From positions 1 to 64,000 of the forward strand of contig NZ_BMML01000029.1 in the NCBI RefSeq assembly GCF_014645815.1: DNA of 64,000 nucleotides, in the 5' to 3' direction. A program made the translations under genes and the position numbers. Below are positions 43,196 through 51,772 of this stretch, piece after piece. Origin of the DNA: Streptomyces fuscichromogenes. GTDB lineage: Bacteria > Actinomycetota > Actinomycetes > Streptomycetales > Streptomycetaceae. Positions within the stretch are counted from its first letter, which is position 1. Every line of letters begins with the position of its first letter. Under the pieces are notes generated by a model that saw only the letters and a program-made list of their open reading frames with translations, did not search any database and was not told the origin of the DNA.

Positions 43196-43460
43196 ATGCA
43201 TCGCAGTGAAGTGCGCAGCCGCATATGCCAGTTCGAGACGGAGCAAGGCTCCGGTGAGGCGTATTTGCGCAAGGACGGCAACTGCCTGTACATGGACGTC
43301 CGGCAGGGAAACGCCATCTGGCCGGCGATCGTCCTCCGCAGGCCGACACCCTCTGGACCTCGACCTGGTGTACTGCGATGAGGGTTACACCTTCGACGCC
43401 CATGTGCGGGCCGGGACGACGGAAGCCGAATTGACGGACTCGGTGCATGCTGTGGGTTGA
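43196..43460 (+). pseudogene. Small frameshifted hypothetical gene
   Basis: ATG 43196 opens MHRSEVRSRICQFETEQGSGEAYLRKDGNCLYMDVRQGNAIWPAIVLRR. After one frame change near 43345 the text continues LDLDLVYCDEGYTFDAHVRAGTTEAELTDSV and stops at 43460. The two parts together resemble one roughly 85-residue protein. No family recognised; low confidence. Confidence 0.35.
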
Positions 43461-43462
43461 TC

Positions 43463-43636
43463 TCAGCCCGTGGCAGCGAGCTGGAGGACCAGGACGGCTT
43501 GAACGAGGCTGGCAATCCAGGCCGTTGGACAGTGGAGTTCATGGAGGAGGCGCCAAGACTTGAGGGTGGCGATGGCCTGCTCGACCTGTGCGCGGATCTT
43601 TGCGTGGGAGCGGTTGGCGGTCTGCTGACCAGTGAA
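43463..43636 (-). pseudogene. C-terminal fragment of an IS5-type transposase
   Basis: Minus-strand reading gives FTGQQTANRSHAKIRAQVEQAIATLKSWRLLHELHCP then AWIASLVQAVLVLQLAATG and a stop at 43463-43465. This matches the end of IS5/IS4-group DDE transposases (..h.riRa.vEraia.lK.wriL....r........v.a.l.L). Only the tail remains. Confidence 0.65.
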
Positions 43637-43797
43637 GAGGACGTGCCATCGGCCGCGGCAGGGGAGACGGTCCGTGTCGCCCGCGCCCTGGTGACCCCAG
43701 GTCTGCCCGTCAGTTGATGTCGGCGCGGGCCTGCTTGATCTTCACACCTCACGAACTCGCGCGGCCGTCGTCATGTCATGGCCTGAAGGGAAGCCGG

Positions 43798-44200
43798 TCA
43801 GACCCGGTCCAGGGGTTGGTGCCGACCCCTCGGAAGTTCTGTTTCGCCCGTGTCGCCAGGGTGCACCACGCCGCCTTCCCTCACGATGCTCATGATTCCG
43901 GCTTTGCGCACGATGTTCCCCGCTTCGTCGCGGCCGACGACCTGCTTCAGCAGTCCGTCTCGGAAGTTGTCGATCTGCAGGCAGGGATTGCGGAGGCCGG
44001 TGACTTCCAGGACCGCGGAGTCGCCGATGCGCAGCGATGTGCCGACCGGCAGACCGAGCAGATCGATGCCGCGCGTGGTGATGTTCTCGCCGAGTTCGCC
44101 GGGAGCCACCTGGAACCCTTCCGCGCCGACCTCGGCGAAGAGCCCTTCATGAATGCCGCACAGAACGTGCCCGGTGGCTGGATCTCCGCTCTGTCGGCGC
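43798..44200 (-). pseudogene. N-terminally truncated MOSC-domain protein
   Basis: The frame contains HVLCGIHEGLFAEVGAEGF, then PGELGENITTRGIDLLGLPVGTSLRIGDSAVLEVTGLRNPCLQID and a proper C-terminus. This is the second two-thirds of a MOSC (molybdenum-cofactor sulfurase C-terminal-like) protein, with the PGxxGEN and RNPCxQI motifs. The first roughly 60 residues are missing, replaced by unrelated sequence up to the AT-rich repeat at 44217. It is probably nonfunctional. Confidence 0.65.
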
Positions 44201-44216
44201 GCAACTGGATGGCTGT

Positions 44217-44245
44217 ACGATCAAAAAACAATATATTTTGATCGT
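44217..44245. promoter_or_regulatory. AT-rich perfect inverted repeat
   Basis: ACGATCAAAA (44217-44226) and TTTTGATCGT (44236-44245) form a perfect 10-bp dyad with a 9-bp AT-only-but-one spacer. It is striking in this high-GC DNA. It lies between the MOSC remnant and the metallopeptidase gene and may be an operator or a mobile-element junction. Confidence 0.65.
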
Positions 44246-44354
44246 TGACGTGATCCTTCAGAGCGGTTGTCGGGGCGGTCCGGGGGAGGGACGCCGGGCC
44301 GCTCGACGGCAGCGGACGCGGAGCGGCGGTGCCGTTCCGGTGGGAGGGGTCCTG

Positions 44355-45179
44355 ATGCTCACCGATCGGTCGCACAGACGCATGTGGCGGAGGGTGCGCA
44401 CCCTTCTGGAGGGGCTCGCCCTGCCGGACCCCTTCGACACCGAGACCTTCCTGGCCCTCCTGGCCGAACGGCGTGGCCGCCCGATCCAGGTCCTGCCGGT
44501 CACGGTGGACGTGGGGGTCCCGTGCGGACTGCTGGTGACGACCGATCACGCCGACTACATCCTGTGCACTCCAGGGACCAGCGCACTGCACCGGCAGCAC
44601 ATCCTCGTGCACGAGGCGGCCCACCTGCTCTGCGGGCACGACCGGTCGCCCGCCCCCGAAGCACCGGGTGTACGCGCGCTGTTGCCCGGACTCTCTCCGG
44701 ACCTGGTGCGCCGCGTCCTGGGACGCACCGTGTACGCCGAGTCCGCCGAGCAGCTCCTCACGGCCGCCGACCCCGAACAGCCGCCTTGCGGGTCCGCGCG
44801 GCCGCCTCCGAGGCGGGCGCGTCAGGTGTGCGAGACGCCGGCCCTGGAGATCGCGCCCAACGACATCAACAACACCCGCCTGGGACTCAAGCGGCTGCCA
44901 GCCGCCCGACGAGCCGGCCGCGGCCCACCGAGGGCAGCCCGCCCGCCCCTCCCGAAACGCCGCAACGGGCAGCACTCACCATCCGCTGGCGGAGTGGTCC
45001 GGTCGAGAGGAACCATGGACCGCAGGAGCAGACGGAGTCCGGCAGCGGAGGGGCGGAGTGCCGGCTGTTTCGCCGCCGGAAAGTCCGCGCCTGCACTCGG
45101 GCGCGGTCAGCCGCGCGCGGCCGACTCCGCGTGCTTCGCCAGCAGGCCGATGATGTCTGCCTGGTGGTTCGTCAGGTAG
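44355..45179 (+). CDS. ImmA/IrrE-type zinc metallopeptidase-like protein, 274 aa
   Basis: The core is LLAERRGRPIQVLPV..., GLLVTTDHADYILCTPG and the zinc site HILVHEAAHLLCGH (HExxH, near residue 82). This is the pattern of ImmA/IrrE-like peptidases that partner with XRE repressors in streptomycetes. ATG 44355 follows GGGAGGGG; the open frame upstream is not used. After about residue 135 the text becomes Arg/Pro-rich and it overlaps the thioesterase gene on the other strand, so the genuine C-terminus is probably shorter or frameshifted. No XRE gene adjoins it. Confidence 0.65.
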   Translation: MLTDRSHRRMWRRVRTLLEGLALPDPFDTETFLALLAERRGRPIQVLPVTVDVGVPCGLLVTTDHADYILCTPGTSALHRQHILVHEAAHLLCGHDRSPAPEAPGVRALLPGLSPDLVRRVLGRTVYAESAEQLLTAADPEQPPCGSARPPPRRARQVCETPALEIAPNDINNTRLGLKRLPAARRAGRGPPRAARPPLPKRRNGQHSPSAGGVVRSRGTMDRRSRRSPAAEGRSAGCFAAGKSAPALGRGQPRAADSACFASRPMMSAWWFVR

Positions 45180-45871
45180 AAGTGTCCACCCTCGAAGACC
45201 TTGAACTCGAACGGCCCTTCCGTGTGGTCGGCCCACATCTTGGCCTCGTCCAGGGTGACCTTGGGATCGTCGTTGCCCAGCACGCAGGTGATGGGGCAGC
45301 TCAGCTTCGGGCCGGGCTCGTACCGGTACGTCTCGGCGGCCTCGTAGTCCGCGCGGATCGCGGGGAGCGCCATCCGCAGGATCTCGGGTTCGTCCAGGAG
45401 CCTTGAGTCGGTGCCGCTGAGACTGCGCATCTCGTCGATGAGGCCCGCGTCGTCGCGCTGGTGCACCTTCTCGTCGCGCTTGGCGGACGGGGCGCGCCGC
45501 GCGGAGACGAAGAGGCCCGCCAGAACGACGCCGTGGTCACGCTCCAGCCGACGCGCGACCTCGAAGCCGACAGTGGCGCCCATGCTGTGTCCGAAGAACA
45601 GCAACGGCCGGTCCGTCCAGGGCAGCAGCTCCGGCACGATCTTGTCCGCGAGCGCCACGATGCTCGTCAGGCACGGTTCCGTGCGCCGCTCCTGACGGCC
45701 CGGGTACTGCAGGGTCAGCGTGTCCACGGAGACCGGCATGCCTGCGGAGAGCGGATAGTAGAAGCTGGCAGAACCGCCCGCGTGCGGCAGGCTGACCAGC
45801 CTGACGTCGCTGTCCGGACGCGGGTGGAAGCGGCGTATCCACGCGTTGCCCTGCTCGGTCGGCGTGACCAT
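45107..45871 (-). CDS. Type II thioesterase (PKS editing), 254 aa
   Basis: This alpha/beta hydrolase of the RifR type removes wrong acyl groups from PKS carriers. Motifs are VSLPHAGGSASFYYPLS (oxyanion region), LQYPGRQERR, the nucleophile elbow FFGHSMGA with Ser96, CVLGNDDPKV (Asp) and FEGGHFYL (His). The length matches family members. It is transcribed toward the left at the edge of the ansamycin cluster, and a G-tract element lies upstream at 45961-45974. ATG 45871 is the family-like start. Confidence 0.93.
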   Translation of the reverse strand: MVTPTEQGNAWIRRFHPRPDSDVRLVSLPHAGGSASFYYPLSAGMPVSVDTLTLQYPGRQERRTEPCLTSIVALADKIVPELLPWTDRPLLFFGHSMGATVGFEVARRLERDHGVVLAGLFVSARRAPSAKRDEKVHQRDDAGLIDEMRSLSGTDSRLLDEPEILRMALPAIRADYEAAETYRYEPGPKLSCPITCVLGNDDPKVTLDEAKMWADHTEGPFEFKVFEGGHFYLTNHQADIIGLLAKHAESAARG

Positions 45872-45960
45872 GTCGTGGGTGATTCCTTCCGGGGGCGTAC
45901 CGGGGGCGTACGGGGACGGTTTGCTAGGACAGTCTCTCCCTTGCGAGGAGGTCTCTGATA

Positions 45961-45974
45961 CCCCTACCACCCCC
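45961..45974 (-). promoter_or_regulatory. G-tract element before the thioesterase gene
   Basis: On the minus strand this reads AGGGGGTGGTAGGGG (tracts at 45970-45974 and 45961-45964). It resembles the repeated G-tract elements before the P450, AHBA and PKS genes. Confidence 0.45.
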
Positions 45975-45983
45975 TGGAGTACC

Positions 45984-46958
45984 TCAGGAGAGGTCGATCC
46001 AGACCTTCCCCGACGCGCTGGACGCCGCGACGAACGCCGCCTGCGCGTCCTCCAAGGGGTAGTTGTCGCTGACCACCGCGCCGAGCCGGGTCTTCGTGCC
46101 GGGGCCGAGCGCGGCGACGGTGCCGGCGAAGTCCCCCGGGTGGTCGTAGACCATGCTGCCGATGAGCGTGATCTGCCCCGCCACCACGTCACGGGGGGAG
46201 ACACCGAGTGGGTCGGTGTTCATTCCGATGAGTACGGCGGTGCCATGCCGGGCGAGTCGCCGCAGGCCCTGTTCAACGACTCCGGGGGCTCCGGAGGTCT
46301 CGAAGAAGTAGGGGAGCCGGTCCCTGCCGGGGAGCAGGGGAGCCGCCCCCAGCGCACAGGCGCGGGCCAGCCGGGCCTGGTTGGGCTCCTGGACGAAGAC
46401 CGCCACACCGTGCTCGACAAGGGCCTGGCACAGCAGTAGGCCCTGGGAGCCGGCACCGCTCACCAGGCAGCTCTGCCCTGGTGCGATGCCCGAGCGGCGC
46501 ATTGCCGCCCGAGCCACGGTCCCGGGTTCCACGCAGACCAGGTCCTCAGGTGGCAGGCCCGGGGGGACCGGCCATGCGAACGTGGCCGGCACCACCACGT
46601 ACTCACTCAGCAGTCCGGGGACGGTCAACCCGACCGCGGCCCGGCTGTCGCAGGCCGAAGTCCTTCCGGCCAGACAGGCAGCACAGGCCAGACAGCAGTA
46701 GTCGGGTTCGATGACCACGTCCTGACCGGCCCGCAGACCGCCGACCTCGGCACCGACCGCGACGATGCGGCCGGTTCCCTCGTGGCCGAGGATCCAGGGG
46801 AGGTACGGTGCCGGCCTGCGGCCCGCGTACACCGCGAGGTCGGAGCCGCACAGCCCCGTGCCGCGCATGCGGACGAGTACATCCCCGGGGCCGCAGGACG
46901 GCTCCGGCACGGACACCACGGACAGCGCGCCGGGTCCGGTGAGCACAACTGCCCTCAA
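45984..46958 (-). CDS. Zinc-dependent alcohol dehydrogenase (MDR), about 324 aa
   Basis: Catalytic- and structural-zinc motifs are clear: GTGLCGSDLAVYAG, LGHEGTGRIVAVGAEVGGLRAGQDVVIEP and CCLACAACLAGRTSAC. The Rossmann segment is CLVSGAGSQGLLLCQALVEHG. It is the only dehydrogenase of this kind within the cluster part and may oxidise a polyketide or precursor alcohol. Its start is uncertain: TTG 46958 gives the common LRAVVLTGPGALSVV N-terminus, while a longer frame reaches 47171 near the divergent P450 promoter. Confidence 0.85.
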   Translation of the reverse strand: MRAVVLTGPGALSVVSVPEPSCGPGDVLVRMRGTGLCGSDLAVYAGRRPAPYLPWILGHEGTGRIVAVGAEVGGLRAGQDVVIEPDYCCLACAACLAGRTSACDSRAAVGLTVPGLLSEYVVVPATFAWPVPPGLPPEDLVCVEPGTVARAAMRRSGIAPGQSCLVSGAGSQGLLLCQALVEHGVAVFVQEPNQARLARACALGAAPLLPGRDRLPYFFETSGAPGVVEQGLRRLARHGTAVLIGMNTDPLGVSPRDVVAGQITLIGSMVYDHPGDFAGTVAALGPGTKTRLGAVVSDNYPLEDAQAAFVAASSASGKVWIDLS

Positions 46959-47209
46959 AGCAACGCCTGCTGTCCACGCACACGGATTCGCAGCACCATC
47001 CGAAAAGCCTGCCACACGTGACACGCGGGACGGTAGACCGCACCGGTCCGCATGTTGAACAACACCCTCTCTCATGCCGTGAATTCGTATTTGTGCGCGC
47101 TTTCCGTGGCGTGGAGGAAGGAAAGCAGCGCCTGCCGAAGGGCATTTTCGGCTTTCCGGGCGCGATCCCATCCGGCTCCTTTCCGTTGTGCTGCCGTCGC
47201 GGACAGTGC

Positions 47210-47245
47210 GATACAGGGGGTGCTGAGGGGGGTTCTGAGGGGTGG
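47210..47245 (+). promoter_or_regulatory. Triple G-tract element before the P450 gene
   Basis: Three tracts, GGGGG (47216-47220), GGGGGG (47227-47232) and GGGG (47239-47242), recur every 11-12 bp, each preceded by CA or TGA. Almost the same arrangement occurs before the PKS gene at 57923-57955. It lies about 80 bp upstream of the P450 start. Confidence 0.65.
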
Positions 47246-47323
47246 TGCCGTGCTCGTCCGTTGTGGTTCGCTGGCGCCGGAAGACACGGATTCAGTGAAT
47301 TCTGCGACAGATTGACGGCCAAG

Positions 47324-48532
47324 ATGACAGAAACGCGGCACGACCACTTTCCCATCTTTGATCTCGAGTCGATCGCCGACGAACGCAACAAAAACCTGCC
47401 GCCCCGGCAGGTCATGATGAACGGTGCGCCGGTGTGGTTGGTGGCCCGCTACGAAGAGGTGCGGGAATGCCTCGCGCACTCCGCGTTGAGCCCTGCCCCC
47501 GCGTACGCCGCGGAACACGGCCAGGAATCCCCGTTGAGCGGCCTTTTCATCGACACCGTGTTCGGCAACAACCCGCCTGAACACACCCGGCTGCGCCGCA
47601 TGCTCACCAAGGAGTTCAACGCCGCCAGGGTCGAGTCGCTGCGTCCCCGGGTGCAGGAGATCCTCGACGGACTGCTGGACGAGATCGCGCCGGACGGTCA
47701 CGCGGACCTGGTGACCAGCCTGTCCATCCCGCTGCCCACCCTGGTCATCTGCGATCTGCTCGGTATCCCGGCGGCCGATCGGCACGAGTTCCACCAGTGG
47801 GCCCAGGCGATGATCGCCTCCGGGTTCGACGAGTCGGCCATCGCGGCGTCCCGCGTTGCCGCACAACAACTCTGGGACTACATCGAGCAGTTGACCGAAC
47901 GTAAGCGACACGCCCCTGAAGGCGACCTGATCAGCGACCTGGTCTCCGCGAACGCCGAGGACCGACTCAGCCAGCGGGAACTGGTGGCCACCGCCCGCGT
48001 TCTGCTGGTCGCCGGCTACGAGTTGACCAGCGGCATGCTCAGCAACGCGGTGTTCGCTCTGCTGACCCACCCGCAGCAGCAGGAACTGCTGCGCCGCGAT
48101 CCCGACCTGGTGGTGCGCAGCATCGACGAACTGCTGCGATACGACGGTCCCGGCATCTTCAACGTCCGGTTCGCCAACGAGGACGTGCGGATCGGACCGG
48201 CGCTGATCCGCGCCGGCGAGCAGGTGCTGATGGACTTGCAGGCGGCCAGCCGTGATCCGGCGCTGTACGTCGATGCCGAGCGCCTCGACCTCACTCGCAA
48301 CGCCACCGCGCACCTGCAGTTCGGGCACGGCATTCACTACTGTGTCGGCGCACCACTGGCCCGGCTGGAGGGGCAACTCGTGATCACCACGCTGTTGCGC
48401 CGCTTCCCGGACCTGCGACTCGGCTGTCCGGTGGAACAGGTCAGCCGCACCAAGAACAACTTCCTGAGTTCACTGGCCGGCCTCCCGGTTCAGTGGACCC
48501 CGTCATCGCAACCGGGGAACGCACATGACTGA
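47324..48532 (+). CDS. Cytochrome P450 (ansamycin tailoring), 402 aa
   Basis: The heme loop is LQFGHGIHYCVGAPLARLE with Cys340. The K-helix ExxR is in SIDELLRYDGPG, and the I helix is VLLVAGYELTSGML, with Thr of the oxygen-activation groove present. It is a bacterial CYP105/107-like enzyme, probably oxidising the macrolactam after assembly. The preceding open frame is longer, but MTETRHDHFPIFDL at 47324 is the natural start. It overlaps the serine hydrolase gene by 8 nt. No ferredoxin gene is adjacent. Confidence 0.93.
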   Translation: MTETRHDHFPIFDLESIADERNKNLPPRQVMMNGAPVWLVARYEEVRECLAHSALSPAPAYAAEHGQESPLSGLFIDTVFGNNPPEHTRLRRMLTKEFNAARVESLRPRVQEILDGLLDEIAPDGHADLVTSLSIPLPTLVICDLLGIPAADRHEFHQWAQAMIASGFDESAIAASRVAAQQLWDYIEQLTERKRHAPEGDLISDLVSANAEDRLSQRELVATARVLLVAGYELTSGMLSNAVFALLTHPQQQELLRRDPDLVVRSIDELLRYDGPGIFNVRFANEDVRIGPALIRAGEQVLMDLQAASRDPALYVDAERLDLTRNATAHLQFGHGIHYCVGAPLARLEGQLVITTLLRRFPDLRLGCPVEQVSRTKNNFLSSLAGLPVQWTPSSQPGNAHD

Positions 48533-50105
48533 CGGCACTCCGCATCCGACCGAGATCGACGTGACCGCGCTGGGCGAGGCGCTGGCCCGGTACGCGCCGC
48601 TGGCGTTGCGCATCACCGCGACCCCCGGGGTGAGCATCGCGGTGACCGACCGGGCCGGTAACTCGCACGTGTCCGCGTACGGCATGGCCGACCTCGCGGA
48701 CGCTACGCACATGCGGCCGGAGTCCGTGTTCCACCTCGGATCGATCTCCAAGCTCTACGTGTCCGCCGCGGTGGTGCAACTCGCCGAACGCGGCCGGCTC
48801 GATCTGCACCGACCGATCAACCACTACCTGGACGAGTTCACCGTGCGCAACCCGCTGGGCTCCCGGGACATCACCGCCTACGACCTGCTGACCCACCAGA
48901 GCGGACTGGGCACCAGCAGCGCCTTCGACGCCACACTGGGCACGCCGGGATCACTGGCCAAGCATCTGGCAGACGGGTACGGCACAGCCGAAGGCATCGA
49001 GTACGGGCAGCCCGGCGCCCGCTGGACGGCCCCGGTCGGCGCGCGGTTCCAGTACACCACCTTCGGCATGGCCACCCTTGGCCACCTCGTCGAAGTCACC
49101 AACAAGGCCGGGCTGTCCTTCGCCGACTACGTGGCCAGCGAGATCATCGAGCCGCTGGGCATGACCGCGGCAGCCATCCCGGACCTGCCCGCGCCCGGCC
49201 ACGCGCCCGCCGCGCTGCTGGACGCACGCGCCACCGGCTACGCGCGGTTCGGGCGCTGGTGTGTACCCACCCCCGAGGTGCACACACCGCTGTACCCGGC
49301 GGGGGGCATGCTGGGCACGGCGGCGAGCCACAACCGGTTCTTGCTCTCGCTGATGCTCGGTGGCCGTCTCGACGGGAACCAGATCCTGCGCCCGGAGTCC
49401 GTGCGGGCCATGGTGACACCGCAGAACCCCGCCCAGTTCCCCGGCGGCGACCACGGCATCGGACTGGGCATGGAACTGCGTCAGCTCGGTCGGCCCGACT
49501 TCTTCTTCGGCCATGCCGGGGCGTATCCGTTCGGCTGGTGGAGTTTTTCCCGGGTCTATCCCGGTCTCGGGTTCGCTGTCACCGTGCTGAGCAACGCCTG
49601 GGACATGGCGCGGTTCTTCAACCCGGTCGACCGCTCCGCGTCCGGTCTGATCACCGAGTTCGTCGCGAACTGGGTGGCCACCGGCGGCGGTTCGGCCGGC
49701 CGGTCGACGCTGGGCTGGGACGAGCAGGCCGCCTACGCGATGGGCCTCCTGATGGGGGAGCGGCTGCGCGGCCTGTTCAACATCGCCGACCCGCTCGGTC
49801 CGGCGGTGACCGACCGGATGGTGGCGGGCGCGCGCCTGATCCCGGCCGGGGGATACGGCGAAACCTGGTCGGCCGACGGGTTCGCCGAGGGCGTGCGCGC
49901 GCTGGACGGGTTCGAGCCGTCGGCGGAGCGGATCCGAGCATTCCTGTCATCCCCGGAATGCCTGGCGTCCGCGCCCGATCTGGACCTGCATGCCCTGGAG
50001 TTCGGCGCGAGTCACGCGGAGTGGCCGATGCCCATGTCGTTCTGGGCGGATCGGGTCGAGCAGAACCGCGCCCTGTACGGCCATCTCGACCAGCTTGGCT
50101 TCTGA
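48525..50105 (+). CDS. Beta-lactamase-fold serine hydrolase (class C/EstB/LovD-like), 526 aa
   Basis: The nucleophile motif SxxK is S73-I-S-K76 in HLGSISKLYVSAAVVQLAERGRLDL. The second motif is Y177-T-T in FQYTTFGMATLGHLVE, where classical enzymes have Y-x-N. FFFGHAGAYPFGWWSF provides the HxG-type third element. A C-terminal region of about 130 residues follows the catalytic domain. Such enzymes act as esterases, amidases or acyltransferases (for example LovD) in natural-product pathways. It is co-translated with the P450 and could add or remove an acyl group on the product; that is inference. Confidence 0.9.
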   Translation: MTDGTPHPTEIDVTALGEALARYAPLALRITATPGVSIAVTDRAGNSHVSAYGMADLADATHMRPESVFHLGSISKLYVSAAVVQLAERGRLDLHRPINHYLDEFTVRNPLGSRDITAYDLLTHQSGLGTSSAFDATLGTPGSLAKHLADGYGTAEGIEYGQPGARWTAPVGARFQYTTFGMATLGHLVEVTNKAGLSFADYVASEIIEPLGMTAAAIPDLPAPGHAPAALLDARATGYARFGRWCVPTPEVHTPLYPAGGMLGTAASHNRFLLSLMLGGRLDGNQILRPESVRAMVTPQNPAQFPGGDHGIGLGMELRQLGRPDFFFGHAGAYPFGWWSFSRVYPGLGFAVTVLSNAWDMARFFNPVDRSASGLITEFVANWVATGGGSAGRSTLGWDEQAAYAMGLLMGERLRGLFNIADPLGPAVTDRMVAGARLIPAGGYGETWSADGFAEGVRALDGFEPSAERIRAFLSSPECLASAPDLDLHALEFGASHAEWPMPMSFWADRVEQNRALYGHLDQLGF

Positions 50106-50188
50106 GCTCGCGTACGCGCGACGGCGCCGACCCCCGCACCCTGCAACGTCGTTCGACTGGTTGATCCTGACCGGCACAGGGGTGGACA

Positions 50189-50227
50189 CGGTCCTGTGTG
50201 CCTCACAGTCACAGGCACACAGGACCG
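50189..50227. terminator. Strong bidirectional terminator
   Basis: CGGTCCTGTGTGCCT (50189-50203) and AGGCACACAGGACCG (50213-50227) make a perfect 15-bp stem with a 9-nt loop. It lies between the convergent hydrolase and crotonyl-CoA reductase genes. The rest of 50106-50325 holds no gene. Confidence 0.88.
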
Positions 50228-50325
50228 CAGTGGGACGCCGGGGCGGGCAGCCCGCCGTCGGCCGGGCGGCGACCGTCACCACCCGCCGCGCCGAACTCCG
50301 CGGGCACCTCGGACCGGGCATGACG

Positions 50326-51678
50326 TCATCCCTGCTGCTCACTCGGGGCCCGGAAGCGGTTGATGGCGTCGATGTGCCGGGAACGCATCTCCTCGTCACG
50401 CACGCCCAGGCCCTCCTCGGGGGCCAGGCACAGGACGCCGACCTTGCCCTGGTGGAGACCGCGGTGGACGTCGTAGGTGGCCTGGCCGGTGTCTTCGAGA
50501 GGGTAGACCTTGGAGAGAGTGGGGTGGATCCTGCCCTTCGCGATCAGCCGGTTGGCCTCCCAGGCCTCGCGGTAGTTGGCGAAGTGCGAGCCGATGATCC
50601 GCTTCAGGGACATCCAGAGGTAGCGGTTGTCGTAGGTGTGCTCGTAGCCGGAGGTGGAGGCGCAGGTGACGATGGTCCCGCCCTTGCGGGCGACGTAGAC
50701 AGAGGCGCCGAAGGTCTCCCGGCCGGGATGCTCGAAGACGATGTCGACATCCTCGCCGCCGGTCAGTTCACGTATGCGCTTGCCGAGCCGCTTCCACTCA
50801 CCGGGGTCCTGGTTGTGGGCGTCCTTCCAGAAGCGGTATTCCTCGGCCGAGCGGTCGATGATCAGCTCGGCGCCCATGCTGCGGCAGACGGCGGCCTTGC
50901 GCTCGCCGGAGACGACGCAGACGGGGGTGGCGCCGCCGGCAAGCGCCAACTGGGTGGCGTAGGAACCCAGGCCGCCGGAGGCACCCCAGATCAGCACGTT
51001 GTCGCCCTGCTTCATCTGGGCACCGTTGCGGGAGACGAGCTGGCGGTAGGCGGTGGAGTTGACCAGGCCCGGAGCGGCGGCCTCCTCCCAGCTGAGGTGG
51101 CCGGGCTTGGGCATCAGCTGGTTGGACTTCACCAGCGAGATCTCCGCCAGACCGCCGAAGTTGGTCTCGAAGCCCCAGATGCGCTGCTCGGGGTCGAGCA
51201 GGGTGTCGTTGTGCCCGTCGGCGGACTCCAACTCCACCGACAGGCAGTGGGCGACGACCTCGTCACCGGGCTTCCAGGAGTTGACCCCGGGGCCCGTGCG
51301 CACTACCACCCCCGCCAGGTCGGAGCCGATGATGTGGTACGGCAGGTCATGGCGCTTGGCCAGCGGGGACAGCCTGCCGTAGCGCGCGAGGAAGCCGAAG
51401 GTCGGCAGTGGCTCGAAGATGGCCGACCACACGGTGTTGTAGTTGACCGAGGAAGCCATGACGGCGACAAGGGCCTCGCCCGGACCTGGCGAGGGAACCG
51501 CTACTTCCTCAAGGTGCAGCGACTTCCTCGGATCCTTCTCGGCCGAGGCCATGCCTTCGAAGATTCCGGTCTCGTCCTTCCGGATGACGATACCGCGAGC
51601 GAATTCGGGAAGACGTACGCCGAGCCAGTCCTGCGCAGAAAGGCCCTCGGTAAGGATCGCGCTGGTCAATTCGTTCAC
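50326..51678 (-). CDS. ccr: Crotonyl-CoA carboxylase/reductase, 450 aa
   Basis: CCR reductively carboxylates crotonyl-CoA (or longer enoyl-CoA) to ethylmalonyl-CoA-type extender units with NADPH and CO2. Family features are VMASSVNYNTVWSAIFEPLPTFGFL, HIIGSDLAGVVVRTGPGVNSWKPGDEVVAHC, IWGASGGLGSYATQLALAGGATPVCVVSG, IVFEHPGRETFGASVYVARKGGTIVTCASTSGYEH and NRYLWMSLKRIIGSHFANYREAWEAN. The length fits the family. GTG 51678 follows the diverged upstream region with a G-tract element at 51738-51751. Its presence next to AHBA genes predicts a branched extender unit in the polyketide. Confidence 0.95.
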   Translation of the reverse strand: MNELTSAILTEGLSAQDWLGVRLPEFARGIVIRKDETGIFEGMASAEKDPRKSLHLEEVAVPSPGPGEALVAVMASSVNYNTVWSAIFEPLPTFGFLARYGRLSPLAKRHDLPYHIIGSDLAGVVVRTGPGVNSWKPGDEVVAHCLSVELESADGHNDTLLDPEQRIWGFETNFGGLAEISLVKSNQLMPKPGHLSWEEAAAPGLVNSTAYRQLVSRNGAQMKQGDNVLIWGASGGLGSYATQLALAGGATPVCVVSGERKAAVCRSMGAELIIDRSAEEYRFWKDAHNQDPGEWKRLGKRIRELTGGEDVDIVFEHPGRETFGASVYVARKGGTIVTCASTSGYEHTYDNRYLWMSLKRIIGSHFANYREAWEANRLIAKGRIHPTLSKVYPLEDTGQATYDVHRGLHQGKVGVLCLAPEEGLGVRDEEMRSRHIDAINRFRAPSEQQG

Positions 51679-51737
51679 GTCTGGAACCCTAGAGCGGTGC
51701 TGCCACCGTGTGAACCCCAGTTCCCACCGGCCCGTTA

Positions 51738-51751
51738 AGGGGTACCCCCCT
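51738..51751 (-). promoter_or_regulatory. G-tract element before ccr
   Basis: The minus strand reads CAGGGGGGTACCCCTT, about 60 bp upstream of the ccr start. It contains one tract like those before other cluster genes, here part of a short dyad. Confidence 0.4.
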
Positions 51752-51772
51752 GCAATTTGGAGCGGGCCGGCC

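Noticed and set aside
44267..45406. 379-codon plus-strand frame across the thioesterase gene
   Set aside because: It is Arg-rich and overlaps a clear thioesterase on the other strand; the HExxH peptidase is in a different frame.
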